A DNA stretch of 64,000 nucleotides, from NCBI GenBank assembly GCA_029964075.1, contig CM057149.1, positions 20,350,197 to 20,414,196 on the forward strand. The letters run 5' to 3'. The notes beneath the pieces are model-generated. The model made no database searches. It saw nothing but the letters and a program-made list of their open reading frames with translations, and was not told the DNA's origin. This DNA is from Patiria pectinifera (lineage: Eukaryota; Echinodermata; Asteroidea; Valvatida; Asterinidae). The translations under genes were made by a program, and so were the position numbers. This document shows positions 1 to 8,804 of the stretch, piece after piece. Each line of letters opens with the position of its first letter. Position 1 is the stretch's first letter.

Positions 1-485
1 TTGCAAAAAAGGTCATGTCATGCTTTCTTCAGCATTCCAGTTTTGATTAAACATATTGTACATATGTATGTGTGCACATGAGTGCCTGTACTATGTACAT
101 GTGTTTGTCTTTCATACTCATTGAGGAGTTGTGCTCTTACACACACCAACGCTATGAGGAGTTTTTATTGTGTGACCAGTAATTTGAGGAGCTCCTCGAA
201 CTTTCATGTGCATTAAATCGATTCCAGAGGGCGCTGTTCATCAATTTTTCGTCACTTTAAAAAACTCCTCAAATTTACTAGAGTCAACATAATTTTTCTC
301 GAATTGAACGCTTACGCGCGAGCAGTGTGTGTTTTTCTGATGGACTCGTGTTGAATAGCGCCCTCAGGGAAACTCCTCGTTGTGGTCGTTTTATTTCGCG
401 CGCTTTCATGCATGCCAGATATCCGAGTTCTAGTGTAGCGGCCGGGAAGGCTGCTGAGCCGAGTGCTGTAAAAAAACAACGAAAA

Positions 486-606
486 ATGGCACCAGTAAGA
501 CGAAAACAGCGGAAGAAAAAGGACCAACAGGAGGAAGCCCTGCAATATGTTAGATCAAGCAGCGATCGTGTTGGAGACTTCAGTGTCCGCGACACAAAAC
601 TAAAAG
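486..606 (+). CDS. SET-domain methyltransferase-like gene, exon 1
   Basis: This exon encodes a basic N-terminus (MAPVRRKQRKKKDQQ) that leads into the first strand of a KMT5A-type SET domain. It ends in the middle of a Gly codon at the donor GTAAGG (607), a phase 1 intron. Exon 2 supplies the other two bases, so the junction reads LKG-RGVFA, the expected GxG start of a SET domain. I chose the ATG at 486 because it has A at -3 and G at +4. The frame is open further upstream, and an in-frame ATG at 408 is an alternative start. KMT5A-family enzymes monomethylate lysine on histone H4 or other proteins. Whether this copy is active is unknown. Confidence 0.72.
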
Positions 607-649
607 GTAAGGCCCTACACTACAGTGGAAAAGGATATTATAAACGGTA

Positions 650-912
650 AACTCGCCCCTTACGCCATGCTTACTGACTCGCCCCTTACCGACTCGCACT
701 TTTGCAACTCGTCCCCTGGCCGACTTGCCCTTTGACCCTGGGGAGTTTGATGGCTATAGGGCCTAGCCTAGGCCTACAATGTATTGGTAAGAATTCAAGA
801 ATGAGAATAGGCCTAGGCCTACCGGCATGACCGGTAGGCCAACTCGTACACGAGTCAACTCGTACGCAACCAACTCGCACGCAGGACGACGCGTATGTGA
901 ACCAACTCTAAC
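650..912. repeat. Degenerate array of ACTCG/CAACTCG words
   Basis: The sequence is dominated by short words such as ACTCGCC, CAACTCG and ACTCGTAC, in no strict period. An internal AGGCCTA-rich patch covers about 760-840. It lies just inside intron 1 and shares the word ACCAACTCG with the arrays near 2380-2500 and 3985-4560. Confidence 0.55.
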
Positions 913-1166
913 GCATGAGTTAAAAAGTAGCTAAATTGAGTAGGCCTACCCGCGGAAATTTTGATTTTATTTTATAAATGGTCTTTTGATTTGTGACTGG
1001 GCCTACATGTATGTTTCATTAAAGTTAATTGGTGGGAACTTTTTTTTATTTTGGGGAAATGCCTTCATGATTAATAATAATATGAATTAAATAGACCTAA
1101 TAAATCTCTTTTTCAAATGATTGTTGGCTTATTTTGGGATGGAAGTTTATGTTTTGTAGCCTAGTA

Positions 1167-1926
1167 GTACTATACGGTCCTAATAAAGCGCGTCAACAAG
1201 CGTCAACAAGTTTTAGTAGTCGTTAAGTGCGCGTCAACAAATTTTGTATAGGCCTTTGAACAATAAAAACAGCTTTATATGGTAGAAAAAGCAATAATGA
1301 ACATCTTCTGCATATCAATTAAAGTTAAAATTACTTAAAAGTGGTTTTCCAGCCGAAATCTACAACGGATTTTTCGATTTAGTATTGGCCGCCATCTTGT
1401 TTGAGATCTACGTACTACGCATGCGTGGAGTGTACCATTCACGCATAGGGTTTCTTTATAGGAAATTAGGAAAACTATTTTTTTTTCAATTATAAATTAT
1501 GCAAAACTTGGTCACGGTACTTGGCTAATTATTTGAAAAATATGCTTACCGACACTCTTTACAATGTCTGCCAAAAAATCCCAATGCAAAAACCAAACGA
1601 GGTATCGCTAAGCGTATCGTATAAAGAAACCCCTATGCGTGAATGGTACACTCCACGCATGCGTAGTATGTAGATCTCAAACAAGATGGCGGCCAATACT
1701 AAACCGAAAAACCCGTTTTAGATTTCGCGCTGGAAAACCACTTTTTAAGTAATTTTAACTTTAATTGATATGCAGAAGATGTTCATTATTGCCTTTTCTA
1801 CCATATAAAACTGTTTTTATTGTTCAAAGGCCTATACAAAGTTTGTTGACGCGCACCTAACGACTACTAAAACTTGTTGACGCTTGTTGACGCTTGTTGA
1901 CGCGCTTTAGTAGAACCCGTACTATA
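1167..1926. mobile_element. Foldback DNA transposon with 8-bp target duplication (hAT- or P-like size)
   Basis: Two arms of about 280 bp (1175-1458 and 1622-1918) are near-perfect reverse complements, separated by about 160 bp of AT-rich sequence. The element is flanked on both sides by the exact 8-mer GTACTATA (1167-1174 and 1919-1926). The outer arms carry CGTCAACAAG subterminal repeats, two on the left and three on the right, plus one diverged copy on each arm. There is no coding capacity. The 8-bp duplication fits hAT, P or Merlin transposases. The termini (CGGTCC and its mate GGGTTC) are not the usual CA start of hAT, so the superfamily is open. Confidence 0.82.
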
Positions 1927-2169
1927 GGCCCAAAGTTGTATTTTTGGGGATTAAAGATGTTGGCTTACTCTATAGTATCATGAGTATTGTGAAACCTCAC
2001 GAGAATGGATGAACATTACATTGTATAGAGTACGGGGAAGCAATTTAGATTAATGAAAACTTTGGAAACGTTCACAACTTTTGTAAAGGAACTCACACAA
2101 GCTGTCGGTGTTTTCATGAAGGGAATTTCGTAAATCAAATTTTCCGACATCCCTTTTTCAGCTGAAATA

Positions 2170-2242
2170 AAATAGCCCTAACAGTCCTGAATCCTCCAAT
2201 TTCCATATGATTTTGCACACCCCTTAGGGAGTTAAGGTTATG
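2170..2242. repeat. Short cassette with CCCTAAC / TTAGGG-like ends
   Basis: It starts CCCTAACAGTCCTGAATCC and ends CCCTTAGGGAGTTAAGG. It is closely related to 6266-6345, and its ends match the longer cassettes at 26423, 29181 and 30934. Confidence 0.55.
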
Positions 2243-2379
2243 TGAATATGGTTTTGATTGTTTAAGGAAAACACTGTTCACAATTACAAAGAAATTTCAT
2301 TCAAACGGAGAGAAGTCTGCTGTATTGGAAGAGTATAACTTAATTTTTTTCCCCTTAACTTTAACTTTTTGTTTGTTCC

Positions 2380-2500
2380 CGCGTACGAGTTGGTTCACAT
2401 ACGAGTTTGCATGTGTACAAGTTAACCAACCCGCATACGAGTTGTTCGCGTACGAGTTGGTTCGCGTACGCGTTGACCTGTCCCCAAATTCAATAGGCAT
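2380..2500. repeat. Array of TACGAGTTGGTT words
   Basis: About six diverged copies of a 16-24 bp unit built on GTACGAGTTGGTTCGC. It is the opposite strand of the CAACTCG words in the arrays at 650-912 and 3985-4560. Confidence 0.55.
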
Positions 2501-2573
2501 GCAATTAAAGACCAACTCAGACCCAGATTAACTTGGACCCAGAACAATTTTGGCCTACCCCTACACAGCTATA

Positions 2574-3225
2574 GGGTTAGACCTAGTCCGAGTAACTTGG
2601 ATTCAAATATCGCCTGTTTAACGTTGTTAATGTTAAAGCATCAGACCTGCATAATGTTTTCCTGGTGATAGTAGGGTCCGAGCCGATTGGCATATAATGT
2701 GGATTCTGGAATATTAAAAAATGACTAACAACCAAACACTTTACCAAGAAAACATCTGTTTGCACAATCAAAACGACCACATAATTACTAAATACATCCC
2801 ATGAGATACTATGTAGGCATTCATTGTTAAGACTGAGGTGGTAAGGTTTTCTTATGATCAGGATAAAAAGTGAAATTTATCGTTCAATTCCAAGAGCTCC
2901 TCGTGCAACATGCGATTGAATGATGTATTGCGATGCATTGTGGTTGGTCGATACTCCCAGTTCATAAAATGGTCCCAACCGCAATGCCGTTATACAGTGC
3001 ACGATGATCGGTCGAGACCATTTTATGAACTGGAAGTATTAAACTGGTCATTTTGATGGTGAAATCGTATGGTTTTTGGGTAAAGTGTTTGGTTGTTAAT
3101 CATTTTTTTATATCGTGGAATCTGCATGATATTCCAATCAGCTCGACCCTGCTTTTGCCAGATACCACAACCGAATGTTGAAAAAGCAATACTTGGGTCC
3201 AAGTTACTCGGACCAGGTTTGCCCG
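2574..3225. mobile_element. Foldback element, family A copy 1
   Basis: The terminal inverted repeats read ACCTAGTCCGAGTAACTTGG on the left and the complement of ACCTGGTCCGAGTAACTTGG on the right. The arms extend inward through AAATAT and TTAACATT(C)GG-type sequence. No convincing direct repeat flanks it, and the boundaries are good to about 10 bp. It is related in sequence and arrangement to the element at 3363-3979. Confidence 0.65.
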
Positions 3226-3362
3226 AACTGAAACCCTATCAATCGTTATCAATATGAATTAAACTACATTCACAAATCCATTCGATGGTACAGGTCACTT
3301 TCAGCCAATCCACTAAATGTTTTGCCCCTAAACACTGTCATGACTGTTGAGTTACTGTCTCT

Positions 3363-3979
3363 GCTAGTCCGAGTACTTGGACCCAAATATCACATTTTCA
3401 ACATTCGGTCGTGGTCTGGCCATAGTAGGGTCCAAGCTACACTCTTACGCTGTCAGACCTTTGCTCGAAATGAACAACAACCCAACACTTTGCCACAAAA
3501 ACATCTGATTTCAGATTACACCATCAAAATGGCCTCAAAACTAGTAGGGGATTGATGACTAAGACTGAGTTGCTAAGGTTTACTTACATGTATGAACAGG
3601 TTGAACAATTAAAATTTACCGTTTAATTCAGAGAGTAGTGCATTTTAAAATAATTTTATGGCTGCGACAACAATGTGATTTGGAGCTCTCTCAGAATTAA
3701 ATGGTAAATTTCACTTTTGCATCTGGATCGTTCGTAAACCTTAGCACCTCAGTCTTAATCATCAATCCTCTACTTGTGTCTCATGGGACGTTAGTAATTC
3801 TGTGGTTGTTTTGATGGTATGGTGAAATTGGATGTATTCTTGGCAAAGTGTCTGGTTGTTAGTCATTTTTTAATATTCCAGAATGTGCTGTTGGCAATTG
3901 GCTCGGACACTACTATCGCCAGACCACGACCGAATGTTAAAAAGCAAACATTTGGGTCCAAGTTACTTGGACTAATAGC
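3363..3979. mobile_element. Foldback element, family A copy 2
   Basis: The ends are GCTAGTCCGAGTACTTGG and CCAAGTTACTTGGACTAATAGC. The inner arms share TTCGGTCGTGGTCTGGC with its complement near 3925. The interior carries a second pair of arms (AAGACTGAGTTGCTAAGG and complement). It shares both ends and interior words with copy 1 and lies 138 bp from it in intron 1. Confidence 0.65.
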
Positions 3980-3984
3980 TGACT

Positions 3985-4560
3985 AGGGGAAATTTAGGCC
4001 CAGGCCCAGACGATCTCGGACCCAGACCAACTCAGACCTAGACCAACTTGGACCCAGACCAACTCAGAGCCTACATTTGTACGTGTACATGGTAGCCCAA
4101 TACAGGCCCAGACAAATTCCAACCCAACAACTCAGATCCAGACCAACTCGGATTCAGACCAACTCGGATCCAGACCAACTCGGATCCAGACCAACTCGGT
4201 TCCAGACCAACTCGGATCCAGACCAACTCGGATCCAGACCAACTCGGTTCCAGACCAACTCGGTTCCAGACCAACTCAGTTCCAGACCAACTCGGACCCA
4301 GACCAACTCGGACCCAGACCAACTCGGATCCAGACCAACTCAGACCTACATTTGTACGTGTACATGGTAGCCCAATACAGGCCCAGACAAATTCCAACCC
4401 AACAACTCGGACCCAGACCAACTCGGACCCAGACCAACTCGGATCCAGACCAACTCAGACCCAGACTGACTCAGACCTACATTTGTACGTGTACATGGTA
4501 GCCAAATACACGCCCAGACCAATTTTGACCCAACCACTCTTACCTAGACCAACTCACGTG
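3985..4560. repeat. 15-16 bp minisatellite (CCAGACCAACTCGGAT)
   Basis: Tandem units CCAGACCAACTCGGA(T/C) vary at the last bases. They are interrupted by three copies of a longer block that begins ACATTTGTACGTGTACATGG (near 4073, 4349 and 4481). Both strands stay open over 300 bp because of the short period, and I do not regard those frames as genes. The unit resembles the AACTTGGACCCA end of the neighbouring foldback family. Confidence 0.85.
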
Positions 4561-4936
4561 GTGGTAGCCCAACACAAACCTACATGTAGCCCAATTCAGT
4601 TTAAATAATAGAACATACCGGTAGGCCTACATGTAATCTCTTCATGTACAATTTGGTAATTCTCATTACAGTAGCTTGCATTTATGCAGTTTGTTCGTCG
4701 TCTTTGGCACAAGTTAAACATGTTGAAAATCCATATTTTATCCTTCTTTAGGAAAACAACGATAACCGCCTAAATTTGATACAATTTGGAGCCAATGGCA
4801 CCTTTGATTTGTACATGTGCACTATGCAAATATATTTTAGATGCATGTACAGCTTTAAAGGTATTATAACTTGGGGAAAGAATGTGATTGTGTACAATGT
4901 ACATGTAGGCTCTTAACTGTTAATGCTGGGAAAAAA

Positions 4937-5108
4937 TACGGGCAATTCACAATAGTGTGCCTCCAAGAGTTTGCAACGAGTTGGCCAATCACAATGCGCG
5001 AAATCAGTCGACCTTTTCCAAACGCACATTGGGTCGACCGATTTTGCGCATTGTGATTGGCCAACGCGTTGCAAACTGTTGGAGGCGCGCTATTGTGAAA
5101 CGACCGTA
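4937..5108. mobile_element. TA-flanked 170-bp hairpin element (Tc1/mariner-like size and target)
   Basis: The arms (about 4937-5010 and 5030-5108) are almost perfect complements, including GTTTGCAACGAGTTGGCCAA and its mate. The element starts TACGG and ends CCGTA, so a TA dinucleotide lies at both borders. It has no coding capacity. Confidence 0.75.
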
Positions 5109-5550
5109 TTGTGTTAGAATTTATGAATTCAAGAATAAATGTGAATGTGTAATTTATTAAGTTCAATCACTTTAACAACCTGCAGGCTTTGTTGTTACTT
5201 GAAATATTATTAGTCAGGTTGGCATCCGTTGGCATTCCCTTCTTCCATGTTGTTACCCGCCTTCGAATCCGGCCTGAGCCAACATGGCCAATGTGCGGAT
5301 TTGGTTATCAGTCCTCCAGTGATATCATGGGATTTTTGGTTTTTCCCAATATATTTTTCTAAGGTTAATAAAGCCAGCCTTTAAAACTCTACCGTCTTCT
5401 TATCCAGAAAGAATTAAAGATGGTACTTTCAACATGTATGAAAGGATAGACATTTGAATATTCAAGCACATGTGGATACAGTGAACTTCTTGGACACACT
5501 ATTTTTCTGTATTTCTTGGTTGTAATGTATTTCATAACTTCTGTTTACAG

Positions 5551-5704
5551 GGAGAGGGGTGTTTGCTGACAGAGATTTTGATGCAGGGGAGTTTCTCATG
5601 GAAAATGCTGGGGAGCTGATTTCCGCAGCAGAGGGCGAGCGCAGAGAGGAAACTACAGACAGTGTCTTCCGGTATTTCTTTACCAGCAGGGGCAAAGGTT
5701 ACTG
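5551..5704 (+). CDS. SET-domain gene, exon 2
   Basis: The exon encodes GRGVFADRDFDAGEFLMENA, then GELISAAEGERREETTDSVF and RYFFTSRGKGY. This is the N-terminal half of the SET fold with the Gly-x-Gly cofactor loop and the EGERREETTDSVFRYFF stretch typical of KMT5A (SET8). The acceptor is TTTACAG ending at 5550. I place the donor at GTACGT (5705), because only that site lets exon 3 continue in frame and recreates the family's GK-x-YC followed by (V/I)DAT. The nearby GTAAGT at 5709 would lead to an immediate stop. The exon is 154 bp, phase 1 in and phase 2 out, with no stop or frameshift. Confidence 0.88.
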
Positions 5705-5869
5705 GTACGTAAGTTGTGAAACTGTCATCAGTCAAATTTTGTAGTAATCGGTCATCATGTTTGTGGATTAAATTAATTTAGTCCTATAACTGAGCCAAAC
5801 TAAGTGTTGCGATCTGTTAACTGGTTGACAGCAGTACTTTCTAATCTCTAGATAGTGCGGGAACCAACC

Positions 5870-5924
5870 AAAATACCCAGATGCGTAAAATAATAAAATA
5901 TTATTGTACGCATCTGGGTATTTT
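5870..5924. repeat. Small perfect hairpin
   Basis: AAAATACCCAGATGCGTA (5870-5887) is repeated as its exact complement at 5907-5924, with a 19-bp AT-only loop. It lies in intron 2. It could be the remains of a miniature element, but no target duplication is visible. Confidence 0.7.
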
Positions 5925-6156
5925 AGCTAAATTATTATTGCAGTCATCCGTACGAAGGCATACAATATGCTGAATAATAATAGAGAAAATAAGTCGTGCA
6001 TATGCACCGTCGTTCTCAACTTTAGTCACAAAGAGCACTGGCCAACATCGGCTGTTGCTATGCGCATTGCTCAACCACTGCCCTTGCCTCCCAGCCATGT
6101 GCGACCGAAGCACGTGCTTCCACAGAAAAATCAGGGTGACACATACATGTATCGTC

Positions 6157-6157
6157 N
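6157..6157. other. Ambiguous base (N)
   Basis: A single N inside intron 2. It does not touch a coding exon. Confidence 1.
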
Positions 6158-6265
6158 AGTACGCGTGAAAAATCAGCCACATAATTCCATTATAATGGAG
6201 GGAAAAAAATGTTTTTGCATTCTATAGCATTTTTGTGTAAAAAAGTTGATTCATTTTAAAAACCA

Positions 6266-6345
6266 TGATTAACCCTAACAGTCCTGAATCCTCCAAAATC
6301 AATATATATAATTTTGCGCAGGCCTTAGGGAGATTAGGGTATGGT
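6266..6345. repeat. Short cassette with TTAACCCTAAC / TTAGGG-like ends
   Basis: It starts TTAACCCTAACAGTCCTGAA, contains TCCTCCAAAATC, and ends CCTTAGGGAGATTAGGGT. It is close to the cassette at 2170-2242. It lies in intron 2, about 200 bp before exon 3. Confidence 0.6.
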
Positions 6346-6548
6346 TGCTTTGCCTTTGACAATAGCCCCAAAATGCAGGGTAGAAAGGCCAATTACAGTA
6401 GACACCAAGGCCAAGGGCTCTTTTGTAAGGGCTTTTTATTTTTAATAAAAGTAAAAATTAGGAACAAAATAACAATTATTGCTCTTTTATTTTATGTATA
6501 CAGTGTACATGTACATTGTTTTTCTTTTTTGGATTGTATTCATTGCAG

Positions 6549-6756
6549 TATTGATGCAACATCTGAACCAACAGAGGGGAAGCAACTTGGGCGCTTAGTT
6601 AATCATGGTGATTTGAAGGAGGCCAATTCCAAGATGAAAGTCATCATGGATGGGGACAAACCAACACTCTGTCTGTTCTCCATTAAACCCATCCAGAAGG
6701 CAGAGGAAGTGTTATATGATTATGGGATCAACAAGTCTCCGTGGAAGACTGAAATG
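6549..6756 (+). CDS. SET-domain gene, exon 3
   Basis: After the acceptor CATTGCAG the exon encodes IDATSEPTEGKQLGRLVNHG and later EEVLYDYGINKSPWKTEM. RLVNHG corresponds to the R(L/I)(I/V)NHS motif and LYDYG to the catalytic tyrosine motif of KMT5A-type SET domains. The serine of NHS is a glycine here. The post-SET end keeps the PW found in relatives of this family. Phase is 2 in and 0 out, with the donor GTATGA at 6757. The preceding 280 bp are open by chance and are intron. Together the three exons give 161 codons with no lesion. Confidence 0.88.
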
Positions 6757-7377
6757 GTATGAACACGTAGTTTTACAATGTATGGGCATTAGGAAATAAC
6801 ATTGTGAGGGCCTGGTTGAGGCGAGGACCATTAAAATTGGGTTGCGTTCAACTCACACGAACGTTTGCAAACATTTGCCAAATTTTTATACACATCCTAT
6901 AGAAAGCTGTTCATGTAGTTGGCAAATGTTGGTAAGTTAAACACACCCCAGGTCTGTTGTGACGCAGTGAAGACATGGTCGTTACACTGTTTATTCCCTT
7001 TCGCCTAATAAATACCATTTTAATGAAATGAACAGTGATAATGCTAAAAATGTGTGACTTTTTTGTTAGTGCTTGTGTTTTGTTAGTGTTCAGGGACCAT
7101 ATTTCAGCTAAATACACGGTACCCTGTCTCTTCAATCTGTGTTTGTATTATTACTCACATGTTGCCAGAATCTGGCCAGTAATACAATAGGATATGAGGC
7201 TGATATGCTGTGAAAATTGTCTGTACGCTTCAAATTTTCATAGCAGCTTTGAAAATTGCACACTGCACTTCCTTCCAAAATGTCTACATTGTGTTGACTG
7301 TCTTTGCGATTGAAAACTTGGATTTTTGACCTTATTACTTGTACTTTTGTAAGTTTTGTAACCTTCTTAGGACAAAA

Positions 7378-7485
7378 CCAATAGAGGTTATGCGTTAAGG
7401 CGAAGTTAGAGGGCAAACCTTTGTATAAATTAAAATAACACACGAAACCCTCTAAGATGGCCGCAACGCATAACCTCTATTAGCA
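7378..7485. repeat. Inverted repeat in intron 3
   Basis: AATAGAGGTTATGCGTT at about 7380 is mirrored by AACGCATAACCTCTATT at about 7466-7482. The arms extend to GTTAGAGGG and CCCTCTAA. It looks like a 105-bp miniature foldback element. No target duplication was found. Confidence 0.6.
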
Positions 7486-7778
7486 ACTATTGCAACAAAG
7501 CAAGATGTTTTAATGCTCTCTTGTCAGACTACACATGGTGTTTGAATGTTATATATTATATGGTACATACCTGCACAGTTGGAACACTGTACTATTTTTT
7601 AATTGTCATTTTGTTATTAAGTTGGTTTTGGTATCAGTATGTGCCAAGTCCGATTCCTGTATGATGAGTCGGAACCCGAGTCAACAGGTGAAGTCTTAGT
7701 TTCAGAACTTGCTTTGTCTTACACTTATTTCTACACTTGAACAATTATAAATGATTATTATTATTTTATTTTTTTCAG

Positions 7779-8804
7779 AATACACCAGCTTCAAGTAGAA
7801 AACCCGAAGCCTCAAGTGAACCACCTGAGGCTTCTAGTGGACAACCTGTGGCTTTCAGCGGAACACCCGAGGCTTTCAGCGAAACATCCGAGGCTTTCAG
7901 CGGAACACCTGAGGCTTTTAGCGGAGCACCCGAAGCCTCAAGTGGATCACCCGAAGCCTCAAGCGGAACAACCGAAGCCTCAAGCGGAACAACCGAAGTC
8001 TCAAGCGGAACAACCGAAGCCTCAAGCGGAACAACCGAAGCCTCAAGCGGAACAACTGAAGCCTCAAGCGGAACAACTGAAGCCTCAAGCGGAACACCCG
8101 AAGACTCAAGCGGAACACCCGAAGCCTCAAGCAGAACACCCGAAGCCTCAAGCGGAACACCTGAAGCCTCAAGCGGAACAACTGAAGCCTCAAGCGGAAC
8201 ACCCGAAGCCTCAAGCGGAACAACCGAAGCCTCAAGCGGAACAACTGAAGCCTCAAGCGGAACACCCGAAGACTCAAGCGGAACACCCGAAGCCTCAAGC
8301 AGAACACCCGAAGCCTCAAGTGGAACACCGGAAGCCTCAAGCGGTACAACCGAAGCCTCAAGCGGAACAACCGAAGCCTCAAGCGGAACACACGAAGCCT
8401 CAAGCGGAACATCCGTGGCATTCAGCTTACCACCGGAGGCTTTCAGCGGAACACCCGAGGTTTTCAGCGGAACACCCGAGGTTTTCAGCAGAACACCCGA
8501 GGCTTTCAGCGGAACACCCGAGGTTTTCAGCGGAACACCCGAGGTTTTCAGCGGAACACCCGAGGCTGTCAGCGGAACACCCGAGGCTTTCAGCGGAACA
8601 CCCGAGGCTTTCAGCGGAACTCCCGAGACTTTCAGCGGAATGCAACAGCTGTCTGTTGTCATAGAAACATCAGAGCATCTTCCTTGCACATGTAATCCTG
8701 TTGATTTGTCAGAAATTGCACTGGACTCGGATGATTCATTGACATTTGCTGAGAGATTAGATGACAGGTTTATCCACCTCAATGGATCAAGAATGTCCAC
8801 GTAG
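7779..8804 (+). CDS. SET-domain gene, exon 4: Ser/Thr/Pro/Glu heptad-repeat tail
   Basis: The acceptor TTTTTCAG ends at 7778 and the exon enters in phase 0, matching exon 3. It begins NTPASSRKPEASSEPPEASS and then runs through about 40 heptads of the types EASSGTT and EAFSGTP. It ends in an acidic unique stretch (EIALDSDDSLTFAERLDDRF) before TAG at 8802. With exons 1-3 this predicts a 502-residue protein: a SET domain of about 150 residues plus a long, probably disordered tail rich in possible O-glycosylation or phosphorylation sites. The same frame continues beyond the TAG into conserved-looking sequence, so the TAG is probably a nonsense mutation in a once longer exon. Confidence 0.7.
   Translation, partial: NTPASSRKPEASSEPPEASSGQPVAFSGTPEAFSETSEAFSGTPEAFSGAPEASSGSPEASSGTTEASSGTTEVSSGTTEASSGTTEASSGTTEASSGTTEASSGTPEDSSGTPEASSRTPEASSGTPEASSGTTEASSGTPEASSGTTEASSGTTEASSGTPEDSSGTPEASSRTPEASSGTPEASSGTTEASSGTTEASSGTHEASSGTSVAFSLPPEAFSGTPEVFSGTPEVFSRTPEAFSGTPEVFSGTPEVFSGTPEAVSGTPEAFSGTPEAFSGTPETFSGMQQLSVVIETSEHLPCTCNPVDLSEIALDSDDSLTFAERLDDRFIHLNGSRMST
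7806..8647 (+). repeat. 21-bp coding minisatellite, about 40 units
   Basis: Units read GAAGCCTCAAGCGGAACAAC(C) with small changes. Three blocks are visible: mixed units to about 7925, GCCTCAAGC units to about 8410, and GCTTTCAGC units to 8647. A higher-order duplication is visible at 8095-8165 and 8266-8333. As the period is a multiple of three and has no stop in most frames, long shadow frames exist on both strands. Confidence 0.95.

Noticed and set aside
2170-2242. Interstitial telomere repeat
   Set aside because: Only single TTAGGG-like words occur, at the cassette ends. There is no tandem (TTAGGG)n array, so I treat them as repeat tips.
4071-4421. 116-codon and 97-codon frames on opposite strands
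   Set aside because: Both are products of the CCAGACCAACTCGGAT minisatellite.
5709-5714. GTAAGT as the donor of SET exon 2
   Set aside because: It is a stronger consensus than GTACGT at 5705, but using it puts exon 3 into a frame with an immediate TGA. The upstream site restores the family motif.
6265-6548. Coding extension upstream of SET exon 3
   Set aside because: The frame is open but contains the TTAACCCTAAC cassette and intron sequence. The SET homology begins only after the CATTGCAG acceptor.
7816-8664. 282-codon plus-strand frame (KPQAEQ repeats) and the minus-strand frame 7918-8421
   Set aside because: Same 21-bp repeat read in other frames. They do not join to the SET exons in phase.
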